A stretch of 64,000 bases of DNA, from contig NZ_JAGDZB010000001.1 of NCBI RefSeq assembly GCF_049116215.1, positions 682,001-746,000 of the forward strand, in the 5' to 3' direction. Positions 34,119 to 41,842 of this stretch are shown piece after piece. Both the position numbers and the translations under genes were made by a program. The first letter of the stretch is position 1; every line of letters begins with the position of its first letter. Under the pieces are notes generated by a model. The model did not search any database. It was given only the letters and a program-made list of their open reading frames with translations, and had not been told where the DNA came from. This DNA comes from Shimia sp049116215. Its GTDB lineage: Bacteria > Pseudomonadota > Alphaproteobacteria > Rhodobacterales > Rhodobacteraceae.

Positions 34119-34970
34119 ATGCCTGAACTGCCCGAAGTTGAAACTGTGCGCCGCGGTCTGCAACCAGCCATGGAAGGGGCCACGATTGCACGTGCGCAAG
34201 TCAACCGTCCTGACCTGCGCTGGCCTTTCCCTGAGCGCATGGCGGAGCGCCTCACCGGCGCAAAGGTCACACAGCTGCGCCGTCGCTCCAAATACATCCT
34301 GGCTGATCTCGACACTAACGAGTCGCTGCTCATTCACCTTGGCATGTCCGGCCGCATGACCGTCTCCGGCGATCCACTTGGCCAATTTGCCCACAACCAC
34401 CCGAAGGCTGAGAAACATGACCACGTGGTCTTTGACATGGACAACGGCGCGCGCGTCACCTTCAACGATCCCCGCCGCTTTGGCGCGATGGATCTTTTGC
34501 CAAGCGACCACACCGAAACACACCCCCTCATTGCCAAACTTGGCCCCGAGCCACTAGGCAATGATTTCCACGAATCTTATCTCGCGGAACGACTCGCAGG
34601 TAAGAACACCCCAATCAAATCTGCCTTGCTCGATCAGCGCATTCTGGCAGGTTTGGGCAACATCTATGTCTGCGAAGCCCTGTTCCGCGCAGGGATAGCG
34701 CCAAAACGCAAAGCTGGGGCAATTTCGCAAGAACGCGTACACAGTCTTGTGCCCATCATTCGCGACGTGCTGCAGGAGGCCATTGAGGCTGGGGGAAGTT
34801 CGTTACGTGACTTTCGCCAAGCTGACGGTGAACTGGGGTATTTTCAACACAGTTTTGACGTCTATGGACGGGAGGGAGAACCCTGCAAAACCCCCGATTG
34901 CACTAGCAAAATAGGCCGAATCACCCAGTCCGGGCGCTCGTCGTTCTATTGCCCGCAATGCCAAAGATAG
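34119..34970 (+). CDS. mutM: Formamidopyrimidine-DNA glycosylase (Fpg/MutM)
   Basis: A 283-residue base-excision enzyme removing oxidised purines such as 8-oxoguanine. The mature N-terminus must be PELPEVETVRRGL because Pro2 is the nucleophile, which fixes the ATG at 34119; an upstream in-frame start would bury it. Conserved Glu3, 'HLGMSGRM' near 77-84, and a C-terminal zinc finger with C-x4-C and CPQC complete the enzyme. Divergent from ubiE and followed by enoyl-CoA hydratase. Confidence 0.96.
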   Translation: MPELPEVETVRRGLQPAMEGATIARAQVNRPDLRWPFPERMAERLTGAKVTQLRRRSKYILADLDTNESLLIHLGMSGRMTVSGDPLGQFAHNHPKAEKHDHVVFDMDNGARVTFNDPRRFGAMDLLPSDHTETHPLIAKLGPEPLGNDFHESYLAERLAGKNTPIKSALLDQRILAGLGNIYVCEALFRAGIAPKRKAGAISQERVHSLVPIIRDVLQEAIEAGGSSLRDFRQADGELGYFQHSFDVYGREGEPCKTPDCTSKIGRITQSGRSSFYCPQCQR

Positions 34971-35033
34971 CTTGATCCAACTCTCTCAAATGATAATCAA
35001 TCACTCCTGACCGGAACAATGAAAGCATAACTC

Positions 35034-35810
35034 ATGGCTTTTGAGACGATCATCGTCGACATCGAAGACCACGTTGCCCTTATCAAGCTGAACCGCCCAG
35101 ATGCGCTGAACGCTCTGAGCCAGCAGCTGATTGGCGAACTTCAGAACGCGCTGGAAAGTGCCGACGCCAACGACAAAGTGCGCTGCATCGTCATCACGGG
35201 CTCCGAGAAAGCCTTCGCCGCAGGCGCCGACATCAAAGAGATGTCCTCGATGAGCTTCGCAGACGTAAACCTCTCCAACCTGTTTGCAGAGTTTGGCGAC
35301 CGTATCCAAGACATCCGCAAACCTGTGATCGCTGCCGTGTCCGGCTACGCTTTGGGTGGCGGCTGTGAATTGGCGATGGCCTGTGACTTCATCATCGCCT
35401 CTGACACAGCGAAATTTGGCCAGCCAGAGATCAATCTCGGCGTCATCGCCGGCATCGGCGGCAGCCAGCGCCTGACCCGCGCCGTGGGCAAATCCAAATC
35501 CATGGATATGAACCTCACCGGCCGCTTCATGAACGCCGAAGAAGCGGAGCGGTCTGGTCTTGTGAGCCGTGTTGTGCCTGCCAAGAAGTTGATGGAAGAA
35601 ACCATGAGCGCCGCACAGAAGATTGCAGAGAAATCTCTGATCGCAGCCCGCACCGCCAAAGAAGCTGTGAACCGCAGCTTTGAAAGCTCCCTGCGTGAAG
35701 GCCTGCTGTTTGAGCGCCGCGCCTTCCACTCACTGTTTGCGACCGAAGATCAGAAAGAAGGCATGGCCGCCTTTATGGAAAAGCGCGAAGCACAATTCCG
35801 CGATCGCTGA
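35034..35810 (+). CDS. Enoyl-CoA hydratase
   Basis: A 258-residue crotonase-fold enzyme hydrating trans-2-enoyl-CoA in fatty-acid beta-oxidation. Oxyanion-hole motifs 'FAAGADIKEM' near 61-70 and 'GYALGGGCELAMACD' near 104-118 are present. The two catalytic glutamates fall in 'GGCELAM' and 'FGQPEINLGVIAGIGG'. Its own terminator follows. In related genomes this gene is often followed by rpsT and dnaA; here it is followed by unrelated genes. Confidence 0.92.
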   Translation: MAFETIIVDIEDHVALIKLNRPDALNALSQQLIGELQNALESADANDKVRCIVITGSEKAFAAGADIKEMSSMSFADVNLSNLFAEFGDRIQDIRKPVIAAVSGYALGGGCELAMACDFIIASDTAKFGQPEINLGVIAGIGGSQRLTRAVGKSKSMDMNLTGRFMNAEEAERSGLVSRVVPAKKLMEETMSAAQKIAEKSLIAARTAKEAVNRSFESSLREGLLFERRAFHSLFATEDQKEGMAAFMEKREAQFRDR

Positions 35811-35830
35811 TCCGACTGCACATGTTTTTG

Positions 35831-35860
35831 AAAAGCCCTCGCAATGCCGGGGGCTTTTTG
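35831..35860. terminator. Terminator after enoyl-CoA hydratase
   Basis: Stem AAAAGCCCTC (35831-35840) pairs with the GGGGGCTTTT arm ending near 35859 (one G-T pair), followed by T-rich sequence. It also serves the convergent beta-trefoil-like gene. Confidence 0.75.
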
Positions 35861-35864
35861 GTTT

Positions 35865-36389
35865 CTAGGGTTGAATCACCCAACGCCGGTGGTTCTCTGC
35901 AACGCCATTGCAGTCTGCCAAGATCAGGTCGCGCGACATAAACGGGCCAGCGGAGCGGCTCCCTTCGCCAACCGCAACACAGGACTCGGGCGTATCCTGT
36001 GGTCGAATGCCTCCACTGTCGGGGTCAAAAGTGAACCTCTGTCCGGAGATTGCTGGATCACAGTCAAGCAACGAAAAATCCGTTGTCGCCCCCGAAGGGC
36101 TCACCTGCACACACTTGCCGTCAAAGGCCACAGACCGTAAAGCGCCACTGGCTTCGTCAAAGGAGAATTGCACGTCACCACCCTGCGGCTTGCAGGAATG
36201 TGCATGCAAGCTCTCTGCAAACCCGCGACCCACCGTATCAATGCACCATCCAAGCCCATCAGCTTCGTCTAGATTTTCTGCCAAATAGATCACCGGAGCG
36301 GGGGTCTTTACCTGCGCCAATTCAGCCGATGCTGGGCCACCCGCCCATAAGACCGCCACCACGTAGAATCCTGGTTTCCAATGTCTCAT
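35865..36389 (-). CDS. Secreted beta-trefoil (ricin-B-like) protein
   Basis: A 174-residue exported protein of unknown role. The signal peptide MRHWKPGFYVVAVLWAGGPASA is clear. The mature part carries repeated Cys pairs ('GKCVQV...LLDC', 'SCVAV...LADC') and QxW-like endings ('QRFTF', 'RRWVI') like ricin-B trefoil subdomains, so carbohydrate binding is possible. It begins 1 nt after the stop of a small membrane protein gene, with which it probably forms an operon. That operon diverges from the di-haem peroxidase of the iron locus. I cannot name a specific function. Confidence 0.65.
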   Translation of the reverse strand: MRHWKPGFYVVAVLWAGGPASAELAQVKTPAPVIYLAENLDEADGLGWCIDTVGRGFAESLHAHSCKPQGGDVQFSFDEASGALRSVAFDGKCVQVSPSGATTDFSLLDCDPAISGQRFTFDPDSGGIRPQDTPESCVAVGEGSRSAGPFMSRDLILADCNGVAENHRRWVIQP

Positions 36390-36390
36390 C

Positions 36391-36561
36391 TCACTCTCCC
36401 AACATATGCACGACCTGAACATACTCGAGCGTTGAAAGGCCTTTTTTGCCCGAGCAAACAGGCTGACCCGCCACGCAAAACGTCTCTGACGTCAAAACGA
36501 TCCCATAACAAAGCCCAGCCGCAATCAACAAAAAACCAATAGGCAATACATTCCGCGGCAT
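36391..36561 (-). CDS. Small single-span membrane protein
   Basis: A 56-residue protein starting MPRNVLPIGFLLIAAGLCYG, with one hydrophobic helix (about 5-25) and a short loop bearing two cysteines (FCVAGQPVC). GAGA lies 6 nt before the ATG. A GTG four codons earlier is an alternative start. Placed directly before the beta-trefoil-like gene and just after an inverted repeat. I do not recognise the family. Coding is supported by strand, spacing, a ribosome-binding site and a membrane-type composition only. Confidence 0.55.
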   Translation of the reverse strand: MPRNVLPIGFLLIAAGLCYGIVLTSETFCVAGQPVCSGKKGLSTLEYVQVVHMLGE

Positions 36562-36579
36562 ATCCGTTCTCACTTTTAG

Positions 36580-36599
36580 GTCGTTTCAGGTCAAACGAC
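36580..36599. promoter_or_regulatory. Inverted repeat upstream of small membrane protein gene
   Basis: GTCGTTT (36580-36586), 6-nt spacer, AAACGAC (36593-36599), perfect arms, about 20 nt upstream of the ATG. A possible operator. Confidence 0.35.
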
Positions 36600-36687
36600 G
36601 CGGGCACGAGCTTCCGTCGCACAAAAGTGAAATTTTTGGATGCGACAACTCGGTGCGTTGACCTATTCCGCGAACAGGCGCAAAGCT

Positions 36688-36709
36688 GACAAAACAAGTC
36701 AGAAATGAG
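36688..36709 (+). promoter_or_regulatory. Iron-box-like operator ahead of di-haem peroxidase
   Basis: Contains dyad CTGAC-N7-GTCAG (36686-36702), which also fits TGA-N9-TCA, a pattern described for RirA-type iron control in alphaproteobacteria. 19 of 22 bases match the box before the imelysin gene. It lies 9-30 nt before the start codon. Confidence 0.5.
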
Positions 36710-36717
36710 ACACCCCA

Positions 36718-37845
36718 ATGTATCGCTCTCTCGCTATTGCATGTGTGCTCGCCTCCTCGCCAGCTTTGGCGGAAGACGTCCCCACCACTTTGGAAGCCCT
36801 TGGTGAACGCCTGTTCTTTGACGTGAACCTGTCGGCCAACCGCACCCAAACCTGCGCCACCTGCCACGATCCAGAACGCGGCTTTGCCGATCCGCGTGGC
36901 ATGGCGTCCATAGGCGATGACGGCGAGTCGCTTGGGGACCGCAACGCGCCCAGCGCCGCCTATGCGGCCTTTACACCGAAGTTTTACAAAAACGCAGACG
37001 GCATTTGGGCTGGCGGCCAATTCTGGGATGGCCGCGCCAACCGTTTGGAAGATCAAGCCGGGGGGCCACCGTTGAACCCCATCGAGATGGGCATGGCTGA
37101 TGAAGCCGCCGTCATCGCGCGCCTTCTGGAAGATCCCATCTATACGCAAGCCTTCCCGGCCCTGTTTGAAGGGGACGTGTTGAGCGACCCGCAAACCGGC
37201 TACACGGCCATGACAGAGGCCATCGCCGCCTTTGAACGCACCGAAATCTTTGCGCCGTTTGACAGCAAATACGACCGTTTCCTACGTGGCGAGGTGGAAC
37301 TTACTCGCGAAGAAGACCTCGGTCGCGTGCTGTTCTTCTCTGAGCAGTTCACCAACTGCAACCTGTGCCACCAGCTCGGCACAAACGCGATGGATCCTCA
37401 GGAGACCTTCACAAACTACGAACATCACAACATCGGCGTCCCGGAAAACCTGGCTCTGCGCGATCTCAACGGCGTGAAACCCGGCACAGTAGACGTTGGC
37501 CTCGCCGCCCATCCTGACATGGACGGCAACCCCACTCTGCGCGGAAAATTCAAAACCCCCACCTTGCGCAACGTGGCGGTCACCGGGCCCTACATGCACA
37601 ACGGCGTATTTGAAGATCTGCGCACCGTGGTGCTGTTTTACAATCAGTTCAACACCACCGACGTGAAGCGCCGCACCAATCCGGAAACTGGCAAAACCTT
37701 CCGCATGCCCGCGGTCCCGGCAACCCTGGCATTCGAAGAACTGACCCATGGTCCCGCTCTGGACGATCAACGCGTCGATGCCATTGTCGCTTTCCTCAAA
37801 ACCTTGACCGATGCGCGCTACGAACACCTGCTTCACGCGCAATAA
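36718..37845 (+). CDS. Di-haem cytochrome c peroxidase / MauG family protein
   Basis: A 375-residue periplasmic di-haem protein. The signal peptide ends near SPALA (about 18). Haem-binding motifs are CATCH at 46-50 and CNLCH at 214-218. The two-domain CCP fold is indicated by 'ERLFFDVNLSANRTQTC' and 'FKTPTLRNVAVTGPYMHNG'. It may reduce hydrogen peroxide or oxidise another redox centre. It begins the iron-type locus and shares an upstream box with the imelysin gene that follows, so it is probably co-regulated by iron. Separated from that gene by a hairpin. Confidence 0.9.
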   Translation: MYRSLAIACVLASSPALAEDVPTTLEALGERLFFDVNLSANRTQTCATCHDPERGFADPRGMASIGDDGESLGDRNAPSAAYAAFTPKFYKNADGIWAGGQFWDGRANRLEDQAGGPPLNPIEMGMADEAAVIARLLEDPIYTQAFPALFEGDVLSDPQTGYTAMTEAIAAFERTEIFAPFDSKYDRFLRGEVELTREEDLGRVLFFSEQFTNCNLCHQLGTNAMDPQETFTNYEHHNIGVPENLALRDLNGVKPGTVDVGLAAHPDMDGNPTLRGKFKTPTLRNVAVTGPYMHNGVFEDLRTVVLFYNQFNTTDVKRRTNPETGKTFRMPAVPATLAFEELTHGPALDDQRVDAIVAFLKTLTDARYEHLLHAQ

Positions 37846-37864
37846 CCTCAATTTTCCATGCATA

Positions 37865-37895
37865 TTTGAGTGCGGGACATTCTGCCGCACTCAAA
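37865..37895. repeat. Intergenic hairpin between peroxidase and imelysin genes
   Basis: Perfect 11-bp inverted repeat (37865-37875 with 37885-37895), 9-nt loop, no following T-run. It may be a weak terminator or an mRNA-processing element. Confidence 0.5.
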
Positions 37896-37927
37896 AACAT
37901 ACAAAATTAATAAGGATTGACGAAACC

Positions 37928-37949
37928 GACAAAACTAGTCAGTTATGAG
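37928..37949 (+). promoter_or_regulatory. Iron-box-like operator and promoter ahead of imelysin gene
   Basis: Near-copy of the box at 36688-36709, with dyad CCGAC-N7-GTCAG. A -35-like TTGACG lies at 37917-37922, and a poor -10 (GTTATG region) follows, so the box would occupy the promoter core. This is the expected place for a repressor. Confidence 0.5.
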
Positions 37950-37977
37950 CCAAATTCGCTAACAGGGAATGGATTCC

Positions 37978-39237
37978 ATGACACGTCTATTTTTGACCAC
38001 TTCTGCGGCTGTGCTCGCACTGACCGCCCCGGCTTTTGCCGCCAACAAAGCGGATGTTGTTGCCAACTACGCTGACATCGCCGCCGCCAAATACGAAGAC
38101 AGCCTGACCACTGCCAAAACACTGCAAGCGGCCGTAAACGCGCTGATCGAAAACCCATCCGCCGAAGCGCTGCACAACGCACAGGGCGCATGGCTGGCCT
38201 CCCGCGTGCCATACCAGCAGACCGAAGTTTACCGCTTTGGCAACGCCGCTGTGGATGACTGGGAAGGCAAAGTGAACGCCTGGCCTCTGGACGAGGGCCT
38301 GATCGACTATGTTGACGCGGCCTACGGTGGCCCATCTGACGAAAACCCGATGGCCGCACTGAACGTGATTGCCAACGCCTCTTTCGACATCTCCGGCGAA
38401 ACCATTGACGCCGCGGAAATCACCCCAGCCCTGCTCGAAAGCCTGCACGAAGTAGACGGCGTTGAAGCCAACGTTGCCACCGGTTACCACGCCATCGAAT
38501 TCCTGCTCTGGGGCCAGGACATGAACGGCCACAACCATGGCGCGGGTGACCGTCCTTGGACAGATTTCGCAGCGGGCGACGCTTGCACCGGTGACAACTG
38601 TGACCGTCGCGGCGCCTACCTGAAGGCCGCAACCGATCTGCTGGTCTCCGATCTGGAATTCATGGCCGCTCAATGGTCCGCAGACGGCGAAGCCCGTGCC
38701 ACCGTAACCGGTGACGCAGACGCTGGCATCGTCGCCATCCTGACCGGCATGGGCTCCCTGTCCTACGGTGAGCAAGCTGGTGAGCGTATGCGCCTTGGCC
38801 TGCTTCTGAACGATCCAGAAGAAGAGCATGACTGCTTCTCCGACAACACCCACAACAGCCACTACTACGACGGCCTGGGCATCCAGAACGTCTACCTTGG
38901 CGAATATGTGCGTGTGGACGGTTCCCTTGTATCCGGCCCATCCGTGTCTGATCTCGTGGCAGAAGTGAACGCCGATCTGGACGCAGAGCTGCAAGCCAAG
39001 CTTTCCACCACCATGATGTCGCTGGGCCGCATCAAAACCGCCGCAGAGGCAGGTTTCTCCTACGACCAAATGCTGGAGCGCGGCAACGCAGCTGGCGAAG
39101 CGCTGGTCATGGGTGGCGTAGACGGTCTGGTGGATCAGACCAAATCTATCGAAGCTGCTGTGACCGCACTTGGTCTGGACAACCTCGCGTTTGAAGGCTC
39201 CGACAGCCTCGACAACCCAGACGCTGTGTTCCACTAA
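37978..39237 (+). CDS. Imelysin family protein (IrpA-like)
   Basis: A 419-residue periplasmic protein of the imelysin (peptidase_M75) family linked to iron uptake. The signal peptide ends near PAFAAN (about 21). The family metal-site motif GxHxxE is seen as GYHAIEFLLWGQD near 168-180. The protein has the two-lobed helical layout of IrpA/EfeO-type M75 domains. The ATG at 37978 is chosen over one at 37969 because the latter abuts AGGGA with no spacing. Second gene of the iron locus; ends at a strong terminator. Confidence 0.92.
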   Translation: MTRLFLTTSAAVLALTAPAFAANKADVVANYADIAAAKYEDSLTTAKTLQAAVNALIENPSAEALHNAQGAWLASRVPYQQTEVYRFGNAAVDDWEGKVNAWPLDEGLIDYVDAAYGGPSDENPMAALNVIANASFDISGETIDAAEITPALLESLHEVDGVEANVATGYHAIEFLLWGQDMNGHNHGAGDRPWTDFAAGDACTGDNCDRRGAYLKAATDLLVSDLEFMAAQWSADGEARATVTGDADAGIVAILTGMGSLSYGEQAGERMRLGLLLNDPEEEHDCFSDNTHNSHYYDGLGIQNVYLGEYVRVDGSLVSGPSVSDLVAEVNADLDAELQAKLSTTMMSLGRIKTAAEAGFSYDQMLERGNAAGEALVMGGVDGLVDQTKSIEAAVTALGLDNLAFEGSDSLDNPDAVFH

Positions 39238-39264
39238 TACCAACGTCACCAACGTAAGACATCT

Positions 39265-39293
39265 GAGGGGCGGCCATCCCGCCGCCCCTTTTT
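39265..39293 (+). terminator. Terminator after imelysin gene
   Basis: Perfect stem (39266-39274 with 39281-39289, loop of 6 nt) followed by TTTTT. Partial read-through to the next three genes is possible. Confidence 0.8.
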
Positions 39294-39311
39294 CAATTCA
39301 AGGCCCCGCCA

Positions 39312-40823
39312 ATGCGACTATCCTCCGCCACGGTCCTTTGCGTCCTCATTGCTGGCACTTCGGCCCACGCACTGGATGACCGCCACCTCAACGTCGTACC
39401 CCGCACCGACGCCGAGACTCAGCGCATCCAAGATGTCACCGCCTCGCCCACCGATTTCTCCGAACCACAAAAGTTTGAATCCCGCCCAGGCGGTGCAGCA
39501 ACCGTCACGGCCCGTTCCGACGCGTTTGCTTTCAAACAGCCCTCTGCCAACCTGAGCAAGGAAGATGGCCTCACCTTCCGCATGGGTGAAGCGATGTTTG
39601 ACAAACTCTGGGTCTCCTCCCCCAGCTCCACGCTCGCCTCTGACGGCCTTGGCCCGCTCTACAACGCCCGCAATTGCCTTGGCTGCCATCAACGCGCCGG
39701 ACGCGGCCACGCCCCCGATAGCCCTGATGACGACGCGCTGTCGTTGGCAATAAAGCTGGCCATCCCTGGCGAACAGGGCGACCAAATCCATCAAATCGAA
39801 GACTTCCTCGCCACGCGCCCCGAACCAACTTACGGCAGCCAAATCCAGGATTTCAGCCTGCCTGAACACCCGTCTGAAGCGCGTATCGAAGTCACTTTTG
39901 ACGAATTTGACGTCGCCCTCTCTGGCGGCGAGGTCGCAACCCTGCGCCGCCCATTTTATGCCCTGCAAGACCTTGGCTACGGCCCCTTGCACCCGGATGT
40001 GATGTTCAGCCCACGCGTCGCTCCGCAAATGATTGGCCTCGGTCTGCTCGACGCCATTCCCGCCGATGATATCCTCGCAAATGCCGACCCGGACGACGCA
40101 GATGGCGATGGCATCTCTGGCCGCCCCAACATCACGTGGTCCGTAGAATATCAACGCCCGATGCTGGGCCGTTTTGGCCTCAAGGCGGGCGCGCCCACCC
40201 TGCGTCAGCAATCCGCCGCCGCCTTCGCCGCCGACATCGGCATCTCCACGCCGCTGTTTGAAGCCGGCCATGGCGACTGCACACCAGCGCAGGTCGACTG
40301 TATCAACAGCCCCCACGGCGACGGCGATGTGCGGGTGTTTGAGGTAGACGAAATCGGGCTGGATCTGGTGACCTTCTACAGCGCCAACCTCGCTGTGCCC
40401 GCCCGCCGCAACGTGGACGACCCCGAGGTGCTGCGCGGCAAAGAGGTGTTCCACAGCACCGGCTGCGCGTCTTGCCACACCCCGTCTTTTGTAACCCACC
40501 GACTCGCAGACCAACCTGCTCAAAGCTTCCAACTGATCTGGCCTTACACCGACATGCTACTGCACGACATGGGGCCGGATCTGGCTGACAACCGCCCAGA
40601 AGGCCGCGCCACAGGGCAAGAATGGCGCACACCACCGCTCTGGGGCATAGGCCTCACCGGTCAAGTCTCCGGCCACACGCAATTCCTGCACGACGGCCGC
40701 GCGCGCAACATCCTCGAAGCCCTCCTCTGGCACGGTGGCGAAGCGCAATCCGCCCGCGACACCGTGGCCTCTATGCCGCCCGCCGACCGTGCCGCCCTTA
40801 TCCGATTTATCGAAAGCCTCTGA
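39312..40823 (+). CDS. Di-haem oxidoreductase (DHOR, formerly DUF1111)
   Basis: A 503-residue exported c-type cytochrome. Signal peptide ends near SAHA (about 20). Haem sites are CLGCH at 122-126 and CASCH at 385-389, with the second close to the C-terminal cytochrome domain. 'DDADGDGISGRPNI' near 258-271 resembles a calcium-binding loop. The order DHOR-imelysin-DUF1513 is a recurrent iron-uptake operon in proteobacteria (for example the icmP region of Pseudomonas), and the role is probably iron redox handling. Two nt separate it from the next gene. Confidence 0.9.
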   Translation: MRLSSATVLCVLIAGTSAHALDDRHLNVVPRTDAETQRIQDVTASPTDFSEPQKFESRPGGAATVTARSDAFAFKQPSANLSKEDGLTFRMGEAMFDKLWVSSPSSTLASDGLGPLYNARNCLGCHQRAGRGHAPDSPDDDALSLAIKLAIPGEQGDQIHQIEDFLATRPEPTYGSQIQDFSLPEHPSEARIEVTFDEFDVALSGGEVATLRRPFYALQDLGYGPLHPDVMFSPRVAPQMIGLGLLDAIPADDILANADPDDADGDGISGRPNITWSVEYQRPMLGRFGLKAGAPTLRQQSAAAFAADIGISTPLFEAGHGDCTPAQVDCINSPHGDGDVRVFEVDEIGLDLVTFYSANLAVPARRNVDDPEVLRGKEVFHSTGCASCHTPSFVTHRLADQPAQSFQLIWPYTDMLLHDMGPDLADNRPEGRATGQEWRTPPLWGIGLTGQVSGHTQFLHDGRARNILEALLWHGGEAQSARDTVASMPPADRAALIRFIESL

Positions 40824-40825
40824 CC

Positions 40826-41842
40826 ATGCGCCTGCTTGCTCTGACCGCCTCACTCCTTTTGTCCCAACCCGCGTGGGCGCTAGACCCCGCTGCGCTCGTG
40901 GACACCGCCATCGACCAGCATATCCTACCCGGGTTCACCGCCCTGACAGAGGCCACCGGCACGCTCAAAAACACCGCCGTGGAAGACTGCTCAAGCCAGT
41001 CCCCCGCCCTGCGCACTGCCTACCACCAAGGTTTTGATGCCTGGATGGCCGTCAGCCACCTGCGCTTTGGCCCCACCGAAGAAGACGAACGCGCCTTCTC
41101 CCTCGCCTTTTGGCCCGACACCAAAGGCTTCACCCCCAAAGCGCTTTCCAAGCTGATCACCTCTGAAGACCCTGCCGCTTTGAATGCCGACGCTTTTGCC
41201 GAAGTCTCCATCGCCGCTCATGGCTTTTTTGCGCTGGAGTTCCTGCTCTATGACGACCACATCCAGACCTTGGGCAGCGAAGCCTACCGCTGCACGCTGA
41301 TCCAGGCCGTCACCAATGACATCGACCGCAACGCCAATGCTATCTTAAATGACTGGCAAAACGGCTACGCCGACCTCATGCGCACCCCGTCAAACGACGG
41401 CCCCTACACCACGGATCTTGCTGCCGTGGCCGAACTCTTCAAGGCGCTCGACACCGGCCTGCAATTCAACGCAGACGCCCGCTTGGGTCGTCCCCTCGGC
41501 ACATTTGACAAACCCCGTCCCCTGCGCGCCGAGGCCCGCCGCTCGGAACGCAGCCTGCAAAACATCACCGTGTCTCTCAATGCGTTGGAACAGCTTGCGG
41601 CCCTGCTCGCGGCGCAAACGCCTTCCCCAGCGGACAACCTCACCGCGGCCTTTTCGCTGGCGCTTGGTCAAGCCACCGAACTTGAATCTGACCCAGCCTT
41701 TGCCGGTGTCTCCGACATCCAGGGCCGCCTGCGCGTCGAAATTTTGCAGCAATACATCGGCAACATCCGCGACATTATCCTGCAGGAACTGGGCCCCGCG
41801 CTGGACGTGACGGCAGGCTTCAACGCGCTGGACGGCGACTGA
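40826..41842 (+). CDS. Imelysin family protein, second copy
   Basis: A 338-residue exported imelysin-type protein. The signal peptide ends in PAWA (about 18). The motif region reads HGFFALEFLLYDD near 132-144, lacking the GxHxxE histidine spacing of the first copy, so its metal site may differ. Shorter than the first copy. It begins 2 nt after the di-haem oxidoreductase and its last base is shared with the next start codon, so the trio is co-translated. Confidence 0.88.
   Translation: MRLLALTASLLLSQPAWALDPAALVDTAIDQHILPGFTALTEATGTLKNTAVEDCSSQSPALRTAYHQGFDAWMAVSHLRFGPTEEDERAFSLAFWPDTKGFTPKALSKLITSEDPAALNADAFAEVSIAAHGFFALEFLLYDDHIQTLGSEAYRCTLIQAVTNDIDRNANAILNDWQNGYADLMRTPSNDGPYTTDLAAVAELFKALDTGLQFNADARLGRPLGTFDKPRPLRAEARRSERSLQNITVSLNALEQLAALLAAQTPSPADNLTAAFSLALGQATELESDPAFAGVSDIQGRLRVEILQQYIGNIRDIILQELGPALDVTAGFNALDGD

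Noticed and set aside
37987..39252. Minus-strand open frame of 421 codons opposite the imelysin gene
   Set aside because: Antisense shadow of a gene with signal peptide and GYHAIE motif; no ribosome-binding site or domain.
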